A stretch of 64,000 nt of DNA from Gemmatimonadota bacterium (GTDB lineage: Bacteria; Gemmatimonadota; Gemmatimonadetes; Longimicrobiales; Gaopeijiaceae). The notes beneath the pieces are model-generated. The model had not been told where the DNA came from, ran no database searches, and saw only the letters and a list, made by a program, of their open reading frames with translations. This document shows, piece after piece, positions 8,072 through 16,010 of this stretch. The position numbers and the translations under genes are program-made. Positions within the stretch are counted from its first letter, which is position 1. Every line of letters starts with the position of its first letter. The stretch lies in NCBI GenBank assembly GCA_022826005.1, contig JAJDVT010000086.1, positions 29,768 to 93,767 on the forward strand, given 5' to 3'.

Positions 8072-10606
8072 CTATCCCGGACCCGGCTCCAATATCGCGT
8101 CGATGCGCACCCGCACGTCCATCAGGTGCGCCTGGCTCACCCGGTGGGCCATCCCGCGGTTCAGCCGCTGCAGGATGTCGTCCCGCAGCGTGCGCAGCTG
8201 TTCCCGCACCAGCGGGCGGATGTCTGACGTACCGATGCTGGGGCCGGTGACAAAGAAGGGCGTGGGAGCCGCGGGAGCGTCCGTCATCAGGGCCTCCATG
8301 CGCTCCAGATAGGCCCGCTGGAGGGCGCGCCGGTAGGGGCCCACCTCGTTGACGCGCGCAAGGTCCTCCCAAACCGCCGCGCGCACATCGTCCAGGAACT
8401 CGGCCAGGGGGTAGGCGTCCTCGGGCTCGGTCACCTCCAGCTCGGCCAGCGACGACATGCGGGTGGTCGAAAGCAGCTGGTTCAGCACGGACCGCTGCAG
8501 GTTCGATATGTTCGCCACGCTGGCGCCGGTCGGACCGATGCGCTTCAGGATCTCGGGGTCGTTCAGCCAGGTGGGCGCCGTGAACGCCTCCCGCGCGAGC
8601 CACGCCATCGCCCGTTTCTGCTCGGCGCGCGGTAGCCCATCGAAGACGGCCCCGTCCTGGTCGGCGGTCTTGAGGTCGACGTGCACGCCCCCGACGATCG
8701 TCACCACGTGCCGCACGTAGCGCGACCACTGGCTCACCGCCTCCCCGTAGATCTCGGCCAGGTCCGTGTAGTCCTCGCCGGGCCGGGTCGTCCACTCCAC
8801 CAGGTTGGGCACGATGCGGCGCAGGTTCGCCATCCCGTACTGGTTGGCGCGCACCATGTCGTCGCCCATGTCCTCGGTCTGCGCGCGCGGGTCGCTCACG
8901 CCGAGTCCGCCTTGCGGCAGGTACTTGTACATGCGGTCGTGGGCCTTCTCCACGATCCAGCGGTTGAGGGTGGGGATCTCGTCTTCGGGGGTTTCGGCGT
9001 TCGGCAGCACCCGGTACCCCCAGTTCACCGAGTAGTGGTCGTAGACGCCGATCCGCCGCAGGAAGTCCTTCGGATCGAGCCCGTCCTCGGGCTGTGCGAT
9101 ATAGTTCTGGCGCGCGTAGTCCATGATCGTCGGCGCGACCCCCATCCTGCTGGCGAAGGTCTGGGAGCGCAGCGAGTCCACCGGGTACGACGAACTCGCG
9201 ACCATGTTGTGCGGCAGCCCGATCGCGTGACCGATCTCGTGGGTGATGACCTGTTCCATCGCCTCCTCCATCAGCTCGTCGGTGAGCGGCAGCTGGCGGG
9301 CGTCGGGGTTGGCGGCGCCGGTCTGCACCATCATCCAGTTCCGGTACGACCGCATGTGGTTGTGATACCAGACGATGTCCGACTCGATGATCTCGCCGGT
9401 GCGCGGGTCCGAGGTGCTCGGGCCCACCGCGTTGCGCGTTTCGCTCGCCGACCAGCGGGCCACCGAATAGCGCACGTCCTCGGGGTCCCAATCGGGGTCC
9501 TCCTCCTTCGACGGGGCCTCCAGCGCGACGATCGCGTTGCTGAATCCCGCCGTCTCGAAGGCGGGCTGCCAGTTCTCGATCCCGCGCTTGACGGCGTCCA
9601 CGTAGCGTTCAGGCGTCGCCGGGTCGACGTAGTAGGTGATCGGTTTGACCGGGTCGACCACCTCGCCGCGGGCGTACGCCTCCGGATCGGAGGGTTCCAG
9701 GCGCCAGCGGCGGATGAAGGTCTCGGTTGCGGCCTTCTGTTCATTCAGGCCGTAGTTGATGCGTTCGACCGTGAAGTAGCCGACGCGCGGGTCGGCGTGG
9801 CGGGGACGCATCGGTTCGGCGGGCAGGAGGACCAGCGACTGGTTCATCTGCATCGTGACGGTGTTGGCTTGCGGGTCCGAGGGGGGCGCACCGGCGTCGT
9901 AGGTCAGGGTGTGGCGCACGTTCACGTTGAGCGGGTAGCTGCGCATGCGGCTGATGAAGCTGCGATCCGGGTCGAGGCGGCGGACCTGGTAGGAGCTGCG
10001 CTGCGCGGAACTGAGGCCCGACAGGTGCCGCGTGTCGCCCGCGAAGAAGTCGGTGATGTCGATCACCGAGCTGGCCGAGTCGGCGCCGCGCGCCTCGATC
10101 TCCCAGGACGCGAGGATCGGCGGGAAGTAGTTCGCCTGAACCGACGCCGCGATCGCCAGGGTGTCGTCCGCGACGGCCACGGCGGAGTACTTCCTCAGCA
10201 TTATCCGGTCGCCGCGCCGCTCGAACCGCACCATCTGGCGATTGGTGGCCGCCCCGGCCGACTGGAATCCGCCCATCCCGTCCATCTTCCCGGCGATGCG
10301 GCTGATCAGGAGCATGTCGCGGCCCAGGAGGGAGTCCGGGATCTCGAAGAGATAGTCCTCGTCCCTGCTGTGAACGGTGAAGAGGCCGTCGTCGGACTCG
10401 GCGTCCTCTATGACCTCTTCGTAGGTCGGAGGCTCGTCGCTGTTTCCGCCGCCCGAACCTCCGCCTGGACGGGCTGCGCCGCCGCCGGGACCTGGGGCAG
10501 CCGGCGCGGCGTTGGAGCCCCCGCCGCCGAAGCAGGCGGTGCCGGCGGTGGTGGCGATGAGAAGCAGGATGGACAATCTGGAGGAGTCGTGCGCTGCCGA
10601 ATTCAT
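8072..10606 (-). CDS. Zinc-dependent metalloprotease lipoprotein (DUF5117/DUF4953 type)
   Basis: Predicted outer-membrane or periplasmic metalloprotease of 844 residues. The signal peptide ends in a lipobox (TAGTAC, Cys25), followed by a Gly/Pro/Ala-rich linker to about residue 60. The N-terminal half (from about 75) matches the DUF5117/DUF5118 layout that precedes the catalytic part in this family. The zinc site is HEIGHAIGLPHN, with ligands His456, His460 and His466, the extended HExxHxxGxxH motif of metzincin-like enzymes. YYVDPATPE and a GIENWQPAFE-type segment lie before it, as usual for the family. It is divergent from the cupin gene over a 218-bp spacer. No substrate can be read from the sequence. 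Confidence 0.9.
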   Translation of the reverse strand: MNSAAHDSSRLSILLLIATTAGTACFGGGGSNAAPAAPGPGGGAARPGGGSGGGNSDEPPTYEEVIEDAESDDGLFTVHSRDEDYLFEIPDSLLGRDMLLISRIAGKMDGMGGFQSAGAATNRQMVRFERRGDRIMLRKYSAVAVADDTLAIAASVQANYFPPILASWEIEARGADSASSVIDITDFFAGDTRHLSGLSSAQRSSYQVRRLDPDRSFISRMRSYPLNVNVRHTLTYDAGAPPSDPQANTVTMQMNQSLVLLPAEPMRPRHADPRVGYFTVERINYGLNEQKAATETFIRRWRLEPSDPEAYARGEVVDPVKPITYYVDPATPERYVDAVKRGIENWQPAFETAGFSNAIVALEAPSKEEDPDWDPEDVRYSVARWSASETRNAVGPSTSDPRTGEIIESDIVWYHNHMRSYRNWMMVQTGAANPDARQLPLTDELMEEAMEQVITHEIGHAIGLPHNMVASSSYPVDSLRSQTFASRMGVAPTIMDYARQNYIAQPEDGLDPKDFLRRIGVYDHYSVNWGYRVLPNAETPEDEIPTLNRWIVEKAHDRMYKYLPQGGLGVSDPRAQTEDMGDDMVRANQYGMANLRRIVPNLVEWTTRPGEDYTDLAEIYGEAVSQWSRYVRHVVTIVGGVHVDLKTADQDGAVFDGLPRAEQKRAMAWLAREAFTAPTWLNDPEILKRIGPTGASVANISNLQRSVLNQLLSTTRMSSLAELEVTEPEDAYPLAEFLDDVRAAVWEDLARVNEVGPYRRALQRAYLERMEALMTDAPAAPTPFFVTGPSIGTSDIRPLVREQLRTLRDDILQRLNRGMAHRVSQAHLMDVRVRIDAILEPGPG

Positions 10607-10824
10607 GGTTTCTCCCGGTTGCGGCCGCGGCCTCGGCGGCGGCTTCGTTGGACTGCCGGTTCAACATGCGACCGGCGGGCCCGGCGTGAAAGCCCGCTCC
10701 TTTCCCCGCGGGCCCTGGCGGCACTACGTTGCGCGCCTGGCGGTGGCGGGTGAGCAGGCCTCGGTCGACACCCGCCCCGGCACAACCCGGTACACCAGTC
10801 GTCAGCGACCAAGGAGCCCCGAAC
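10607..10824. other. Divergent spacer between metalloprotease and cupin genes
   Basis: This gap must hold promoters for both genes. The only clear signal is AAGGAG (10811-10816), 8 nt before the cupin start. Reading frames that run into this gap on either side have no start signals. No recognisable operator or repeat was seen. Confidence 0.35.
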
Positions 10825-11394
10825 ATGCGCACGCTGTCCACACTCGGCCTCGCCGCCGCCCTGATCACGATCGGCTGGGTGGCGGGCCCACCCACTTCTC
10901 CCGGCCCCGGGGCGCCCCGGGACTCCGAGGCTCCCGACAACCCGCCCGCCACCTACATCTCCGCCGCCGACATCCTGGCCACGATCGGGAACGCCCCCGC
11001 CGGGCGGGTCAGCGACCAGCAGATCCGGCACATCGACGCGGGCGGGCACAACGTGGGCGTGGGCGTGGTGCAGCGGCCGCCCAGCACGACGCTCGGCGCG
11101 ATCCAGCACCACAACCAGACCGAGGTGTACTACGTGGTCTCGGGGCGGGGGACGCTGGTGACGGGCGGCGAACTCACGAATGCCCGGGCGCTCCCCGCAG
11201 AGGGCGCGACGGTGCGCACCCTCACCGGGCCGAGTTCGGTGGGCGGCATCGACGGCGGCGAGAGCCGCGAGATCGGCCCGGGCGACATGCTGATCATCCC
11301 GGCGGGGTCGCCGCACGGGTTCAGCGAGGTCACCGAGACGATCACCTACATCGTGGTGCGGGTGGATCCGGAGCAGCTGGTGGAGCTGAAGTAG
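10825..11394 (+). CDS. Secreted cupin-domain protein
   Basis: A 189-residue protein with an N-terminal hydrophobic signal (about 3-20) and a single cupin barrel. The metal-binding motif is recognisable as IQHHNQTEVYYVVSGRG, which fits cupin motif 1 (His-His, Glu, Gly). Motif 2 is GDMLIIPAGSPHGF, with the second-motif His. The enzyme activity, if any, is unknown; single-domain secreted cupins include sugar-binding proteins, isomerases and dioxygenases. The start at 10825 is fixed by AAGGAG 8 nt upstream; an earlier in-frame ATG at 10729 would hide the signal peptide. The MITE-like element follows 21 bp after the stop. Confidence 0.85.
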   Translation: MRTLSTLGLAAALITIGWVAGPPTSPGPGAPRDSEAPDNPPATYISAADILATIGNAPAGRVSDQQIRHIDAGGHNVGVGVVQRPPSTTLGAIQHHNQTEVYYVVSGRGTLVTGGELTNARALPAEGATVRTLTGPSSVGGIDGGESREIGPGDMLIIPAGSPHGFSEVTETITYIVVRVDPEQLVELK

Positions 11395-11415
11395 GGCCGC
11401 CGGGGCCGCCCGCTG

Positions 11416-11668
11416 CTAGCAGTCCGTGGATAAGCCCGCGCGAGCACCGAGAGCGGCGAGGCGCCGGGCTGGCAAGGCGCGACGAAGGGCGAATAGCGGA
11501 GCTATTTGCCCGAGGAGCAACGCAGAGCGGTGCTTCGGAGGCTCGAAGAGTAAAGAGAACATGACGTTGTGCAATGTTTTCTTGACAGTGCGAATACGTG
11601 AGCACCGTGGCCAGCCTGGATGCATTCGCCGCTCGAATGCCGCGGGGGTTTTATCCACGGGCTGCTAG
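11416..11668. mobile_element. MITE-like element with 18-bp terminal inverted repeats (copy 1, longest)
   Basis: A non-coding 253-bp element. Its ends, CTAGCAGTCCGTGGATAA (11416-11433) and the complement of 11651-11668, match at 17 of 18 positions. CTAG at both edges may be the target duplication. The interior holds a strong hairpin (11487-11497 with 11501-11511, loop GGA). The right end is shared with copies at 42207-42273 and 53377-53424. The element's last bases provide the TAG stop of the TlpA-like gene at 11665. No transposase is encoded, so it would have to be moved in trans (inference). Confidence 0.72.
11554..11587 (-). promoter_or_regulatory. 34-bp operator-like motif, copy inside the MITE
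   Basis: On the minus strand this reads TGTCAAG...TTGCACAACGTCATGT. It matches the site at 46959-46992 at 23 of 34 positions and resembles the site at 36558-36591. In this copy no gene start follows closely, so a role in regulation is doubtful here. It may show how the motif is carried by the element. Confidence 0.4.
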
Positions 11669-12945
11669 TTGGCGCCCTCGTCCTCTCCGGTTTCGGCGTC
11701 CGTCGTGGCGACCGGCGCCGCCGCTTGCGCCTCGTACTCGCGCATCCGCAGCTCGCTGAGCATCCTGCCCACCGTCGCGATGAGGCTGCCGCCGCGCGTG
11801 CTCCTGACGTGGCGAATCACGCCCTCTTCGTCGAGGACGTAGATTGCCGGCCAGCCGGTCACGCCCCAGGCGGTGGCGATCGGCCCGCTGGTCGACACCT
11901 CGGCGTGGCCGTCCCACCAGGTGCGGTACGACGGCGCCTTCCCGCTGGCCTTCGCTGCGCGGATCGTCTCCACGTCGCCGTCGCTGTTGACCCCCAGCAG
12001 CACGAGCGGGTCGTCCTTGTGCTGCTCCAGGATGAAGTGGTGGTACGGATACTCGCCGATGCAGGGCCCGCACCATTCCCCGGAGAAGATCAGGACGACG
12101 ATGTTGCCCCGGTAGTCCTCCAATGCGAACTCGACGCCCTCGGTGTCCTTCCCGACGATGTTCGGGGCCATCCGCCCGGGGGTGAAGCTCTCGACCCGCA
12201 GCAGGGCCTTGTCGATCGCCTCGGCGGCTTCGGGGTGGCGGGCCTTCAGTCCGTCGAAGAACTCCACGATGCGCGCGTGCTGCCCGTCGCTCACGAACCC
12301 GTTCTGGAGCCGGTTGGCGAAGAGCGAGAAATGGGTGGCCGACTCCCTCGCGAAGTCGTCCGCCGCATCCGGTATTCCGACCGCCGCGTCGAGGGCGCCG
12401 ATCAGTCCATCGATCTGGGCATCGGAAAACGGCTTGTCGCCGGGGTTGAACCAGTCCTGGTAGGTGTGGTTCACGATCACCGACGACATTGTGGGCGGAT
12501 CCGTGGACGGCACCGCATACCTGTCGATGTGTGTCGTCGCGTTGCCCGTGATCGCTTCGGCGTGGTCCGGGTGGCGCTCCCCGAGTTCCATCAGGTAGGC
12601 GTAGACCCGGGCCGTCTGTTCTTCGGTGGCCGCAGGGACCGCGAGCCGGCGGAAGAAGTTCCACAGGTGGACGTTGGCTTCGAGCTCGATGTCGGCGAGG
12701 GTCTCGTCGGCGGTCATCGCCTCGTCGAGCGCGGCCAACAGCGCGTCGAAGCGCTCGTCGTCCAGGGGCTCGCCACCGGTGTCGTAGTCGCTCAGCGGCG
12801 GGAACCAGACCTGGGTCGCGGCGGCGGGGAGATCGATCGGCGGGTGGGCGCTGTCGCTGCCCGCGCCCGATCCGCTCAGCGAGATGACCAGCCCCAACGC
12901 GAAGGAAACGATGATTGCGCCGGCAATCGGCAGTGGTTTGCGCAT
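11665..12945 (-). CDS. TlpA-like thioredoxin protein with two N-terminal helical repeats (array copy 4)
   Basis: TlpA-like paralogue of 426 residues: hydrophobic anchor (5-24), helical modules at about 59-139 and 170-252, and a thioredoxin domain with WCGPC at Cys292/Cys295 followed by Ile instead of the Arg seen in most siblings. The loop after YRTWWDGHA is shorter than in copies 1-3 (no SQPDA). The cis-Pro loop is GWPAIYV. The TAG stop lies inside the terminal repeat of the MITE, so the element may have set the C-terminus. The SD-like TAGGA before the ATG overlaps the stop of the upstream gene, 10 bp away, so the two are probably co-translated. Confidence 0.87.
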   Translation of the reverse strand: MRKPLPIAGAIIVSFALGLVISLSGSGAGSDSAHPPIDLPAAATQVWFPPLSDYDTGGEPLDDERFDALLAALDEAMTADETLADIELEANVHLWNFFRRLAVPAATEEQTARVYAYLMELGERHPDHAEAITGNATTHIDRYAVPSTDPPTMSSVIVNHTYQDWFNPGDKPFSDAQIDGLIGALDAAVGIPDAADDFARESATHFSLFANRLQNGFVSDGQHARIVEFFDGLKARHPEAAEAIDKALLRVESFTPGRMAPNIVGKDTEGVEFALEDYRGNIVVLIFSGEWCGPCIGEYPYHHFILEQHKDDPLVLLGVNSDGDVETIRAAKASGKAPSYRTWWDGHAEVSTSGPIATAWGVTGWPAIYVLDEEGVIRHVRSTRGGSLIATVGRMLSELRMREYEAQAAAPVATTDAETGEDEGAN

Positions 12946-12954
12946 GATTGAATC

Positions 12955-14238
12955 CTAGTCGTTCGTGTCGCTTTCCGCGTCAGTGTCCGTCGCGACCGCC
13001 GCAGCCTGCTCCGCCTCGAACCTGGCGCGGCGTATGTCGATCACCATGTCGTCGAGCGTGGCGAGCAGGTCACCGCCCCGCTTGTTGATGTGGAGGATCG
13101 CGCCGTCCTGATCGATCACGTAGATCGTGGGCCAGCCGAACACCTCCCAGGCGGTGGCGATCGGCCCTTCCGTCGCGGTGATCTCGGCGTCCGGCTGGCT
13201 GTGGCCGTCCCACCAGGTGCGGTAATCCGGCGCTTCGCCCCGGGCCTTCGACGCCAGGATCACCTCGGGGTCGGCGTCGCTGTTGACGCCGAGGAAGACA
13301 ACCGGGTCGTCCTTGTACTGCTCCATGGCGAAGCGGTGGTAGGGGTATTCGCCGCGGCAGGGCCCGCACCATTCGCCCGAGAAGACGAGCACCACAATCT
13401 TGCCGCGGTACTCCTCCAGCGAGAACTCGGCACCGTCCAGATCCTTGCCGACGGTGCGCTGGGCCACGCGGCCCGGGAGCAGGTATTCGATGTAGTGGCG
13501 CCGCTCGTCGACCACGTCCGCCAGTTCGGGGTGCTTCTCGGCGAATGCGTCGAAGTGGGCCAGCACGCGCTCGGTCTGTTCGTCGCTGATCCGTCCAGAT
13601 TGCAGGCGCTGGGTGAAGCCCCGGAGCACGACTCCCGCCTCCCTCTCGAAGTCGTTGACCGTCTCCGGAAGCTCCAGCATGGCGTCGAACCCGGCCAGCA
13701 TTCGATCGATCCACGCGTCTTCAAAGACCCCTTCCGGGGGATACGGGCCGTCGGGGTAGACGTGCGACCGCACGGACGCAGTGAAGGAAGGCACGACGGG
13801 ATAGGCCCGGCCGTAAACGCCGAGCATCGAGACCTGCCGGTTGATCAGGCGCTCGTGCTCCGGATACTGCTCGACCAGACCGGTAAGGTAGGCGGAGGCC
13901 CTTTCGGTCTGTTCCGCCGACAACTCGGGGATCGCGATGCGCCGGAAGAAGCCCTGCACGTTGGGCTCGATGCTGCGTTCGATGTCGGCGAGCGTCTCCT
14001 CGGCGTTCATCGCCTCGTCGAGCGTCGCCATGAGCGCGTCGAAGCGTTCGTCGTCCAGCGGCTCCCCTTCGTTCTCGAATTCCTGTACGGGAGGGTACCA
14101 CATCTTCCACGCCGTCGCGGGGACGTCGATCGACGGGGCCGCGCCTTCCGTTGCGGAGCCGTCCACGTTTCGGGACACAAGGAACCCGATGCCGACACCG
14201 ACGACGAGTGCCGCGGCCGCGGCCATGGGCTTCTGCAT
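12955..14238 (-). CDS. TlpA-like thioredoxin protein with two N-terminal helical repeats (array copy 5)
   Basis: A 427-residue TlpA-like protein with the standard array layout: anchor (6-22), a WYPP motif at about 47-50, modules at about 59-139 and 169-251, WCGPC at Cys291/Cys294, the SQPDA-containing loop and cis-Pro GWPTIYV. The segment before the thioredoxin domain, normally APNIVGKDTEG in siblings, is altered to AQRTVGKDLDG here. The ATG at 14238 has GGGAGG 8 nt upstream; the frame stays open upstream but has no other signal. It is the second-to-last gene of the second array run. Confidence 0.87.
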   Translation of the reverse strand: MQKPMAAAAALVVGVGIGFLVSRNVDGSATEGAAPSIDVPATAWKMWYPPVQEFENEGEPLDDERFDALMATLDEAMNAEETLADIERSIEPNVQGFFRRIAIPELSAEQTERASAYLTGLVEQYPEHERLINRQVSMLGVYGRAYPVVPSFTASVRSHVYPDGPYPPEGVFEDAWIDRMLAGFDAMLELPETVNDFEREAGVVLRGFTQRLQSGRISDEQTERVLAHFDAFAEKHPELADVVDERRHYIEYLLPGRVAQRTVGKDLDGAEFSLEEYRGKIVVLVFSGEWCGPCRGEYPYHRFAMEQYKDDPVVFLGVNSDADPEVILASKARGEAPDYRTWWDGHSQPDAEITATEGPIATAWEVFGWPTIYVIDQDGAILHINKRGGDLLATLDDMVIDIRRARFEAEQAAAVATDTDAESDTND

Positions 14239-14386
14239 TTGCTGCGCCTCCCGGACAAGGCCGGCGGTCCGCCGCGCCCGCTTTGGGCGCCGGGTGTTCC
14301 GTTCTCGCTGCGCCGCCGGTCGATTCAACATGCTCCGGCGGCGGGGGATTCGCCAGTGGCAGCGGTGCGTTCCCCGGGCCTGTCCT

Positions 14387-15352
14387 TCAGCGCCCCCCGA
14401 TGAGGCGGGTTCCCTCCGCGAGCAATTCGTCGACCGCTTTCATAATGGCGTCCCCCCGCAGATCGACGTACCGGATGACGCCATTTGCGTCCAGGATGTA
14501 GGTCGTCGGCCACGACCAGACGATCCAGGACTGGGCGATCGGGCCCCGGGTCGCCTCGTCCCACCAGGTGCGGTAGTGGAGTCCTTCGCGCTCCTTGGCT
14601 TCGAGCACCCGTTCGAGTTCGTCGTCGCTGTTGACGCCCAGAAGCACCACGTTCCTGCCCTCGTAAAGCTCCAGCATCTTGCGCTGGTGGGGGTATTCCG
14701 CGTGGCAGGGGGCGCACCACTCGCCCGTGAAGAAGAGCACCACGATGTTGCCGCGGTACTCCGCGAGGTCGAATTCGACCCCGTCGAGGTCCTTGCCGAC
14801 GATCTCCGGCGCGGCCTTTCCGGGCGTCAGGTTCTCCACCAGGAACCGTTGCCGGGTGATCATTCTCGTGGCCTCGGGGTGCCGCTCGAGAAGGTTGTCC
14901 ATGTAGCCGGCGACGCGGTCGGTCTGCCCGGGGGTGAGGAGCGTCTTCTGGAGCGCGCGGGTGAAGGTCCGAATGTGGTTGCGCCCCTTGTCGTGGATAT
15001 CGTAGGCGTTCATGGGGATGAGCAGCAGGGAGTCGAGCCGGGAGATCCGCCGGTCGACCTCGTCGTCCGGCAGTTCGGCCGGGGGGACGAAGAGATCAGC
15101 CGGATCGGCGGCAGGAACGGGCTGGCCGGTGGGAAGTGGGTCGGAAGCGGCCGGGTCGGCGGCGGTCTGGTCCGCGGCAGTCAGGCTCGCGGCAGTCGTA
15201 TCTTCGGGGGCCGGATCCTCGGCGGCCCGGCCGGCGTCCGGCGGGTCAGCGGGTCGCGGTGCGCTGTCGATCCGGTGGCTGGAGCAGGCTCCCGACAGCC
15301 CGGCCAGGAGGAAGCAGAGCCACGCCGTCGTGGTGTTCGTTTTGCGCAGCAT
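14387..15352 (-). CDS. TlpA-like thioredoxin lipoprotein with one helical repeat (array copy 6)
   Basis: Lipoprotein of 321 residues. The lipobox LSGAC places the lipidated Cys at 23. A low-complexity Ala/Asp/Pro/Thr linker (about 30-90) is followed by a single helical module (about 95-172), then the thioredoxin domain. The active site is WCAPC (Cys213, Cys216), the only array member without a CGPC core; an Ala there is expected to shift the redox potential. The WWDEATR loop is short. The ATG at 15352 has no clear Shine-Dalgarno sequence and lies inside the 3' end of the upstream gene (overlap 107 bp), so translational coupling is likely. Confidence 0.82.
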   Translation of the reverse strand: MLRKTNTTTAWLCFLLAGLSGACSSHRIDSAPRPADPPDAGRAAEDPAPEDTTAASLTAADQTAADPAASDPLPTGQPVPAADPADLFVPPAELPDDEVDRRISRLDSLLLIPMNAYDIHDKGRNHIRTFTRALQKTLLTPGQTDRVAGYMDNLLERHPEATRMITRQRFLVENLTPGKAAPEIVGKDLDGVEFDLAEYRGNIVVLFFTGEWCAPCHAEYPHQRKMLELYEGRNVVLLGVNSDDELERVLEAKEREGLHYRTWWDEATRGPIAQSWIVWSWPTTYILDANGVIRYVDLRGDAIMKAVDELLAEGTRLIGGR

Positions 15353-16010
15353 GGGCAAGTCGTCTTGTCCGTTCGTCAAGGAGCCCGTCCACCGCCTCGA
15401 TGATCTCTTCCTTGTGCTTGTCAACGTGGCGAATGACGCCGTTCTCGTCCAGGATGAACACCGTCGGCCACGACCGGACCCACGCCCGGTTGATGGGGCC
15501 AAAGGGCGATTCGTCCCACCAGGTCCGGTAGTGCAGCCCTTCGCGCTCCTTGGCCTTCAGAACCGTTTCGAGCTCCATGTCGCTGTTCACTCCGAGCAGG
15601 ACGACATTCCGGTCCCTGTAGCGCTCGAGCATCTGGCGCTGGTAGGGGTATTCCTCGCGGCAGGGCCCGCACCACTCGCCCGAGAAGATCAGGACGACAA
15701 TGTTGCCGCGATAGTCCTCCAATTCGAACTCGATCCCCTCGGTGTCCTTGCCCACGATGTTCGGCGCGACCTTGCCCGGCTGCAGACTCTCCGGCGGGTG
15801 CCTCGGCACATCCGGGTCATTGTTGAAGCGCCAGGTCAGGGGCGCGCCGGGCCGGGTGCGCGCCTCGCCCGGCTGGGCAGCGGAATCCCGAACCGCTGCA
15901 AGGGGTTCATCGACCCGAAGACCCTGGGCGCCATTCCCTGTGGAGCACGCGGCCGCCAGCGGGATCAGCATGCAGTACCACGGTGTCCGTATCCGCAAGT
16001 GTTTCGTCAT
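15246..16010 (-). CDS. Minimal TlpA-like thioredoxin lipoprotein without helical repeats (array copy 7)
   Basis: Lipoprotein of 254 residues, lipobox LAAAC with Cys22. It lacks the helical modules: a linker of about 50 residues leads straight into QPGKVAPNIVGKDTEG and the thioredoxin domain with WCGPC (Cys114, Cys117) and a short WWDESPF loop. The start ATG overlaps the previous gene's TGA (ATGA), with GAGGGA 6 nt upstream. The last 35-40 residues are rich in His, Arg and Pro and overlap the next gene in another frame. They look like read-through into the neighbour after loss of the original stop. Confidence 0.8.
   Translation of the reverse strand: MTKHLRIRTPWYCMLIPLAAACSTGNGAQGLRVDEPLAAVRDSAAQPGEARTRPGAPLTWRFNNDPDVPRHPPESLQPGKVAPNIVGKDTEGIEFELEDYRGNIVVLIFSGEWCGPCREEYPYQRQMLERYRDRNVVLLGVNSDMELETVLKAKEREGLHYRTWWDESPFGPINRAWVRSWPTVFILDENGVIRHVDKHKEEIIEAVDGLLDERTRRLAHAAQNEHHDGVALLPPGRAVGSLLQPPDRQRTATR

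Noticed and set aside
10729..10824. Upstream ATG of the cupin gene
   Set aside because: It would add 32 residues rich in Arg and Pro before a normal signal peptide; AAGGAG clearly serves ATG 10825.
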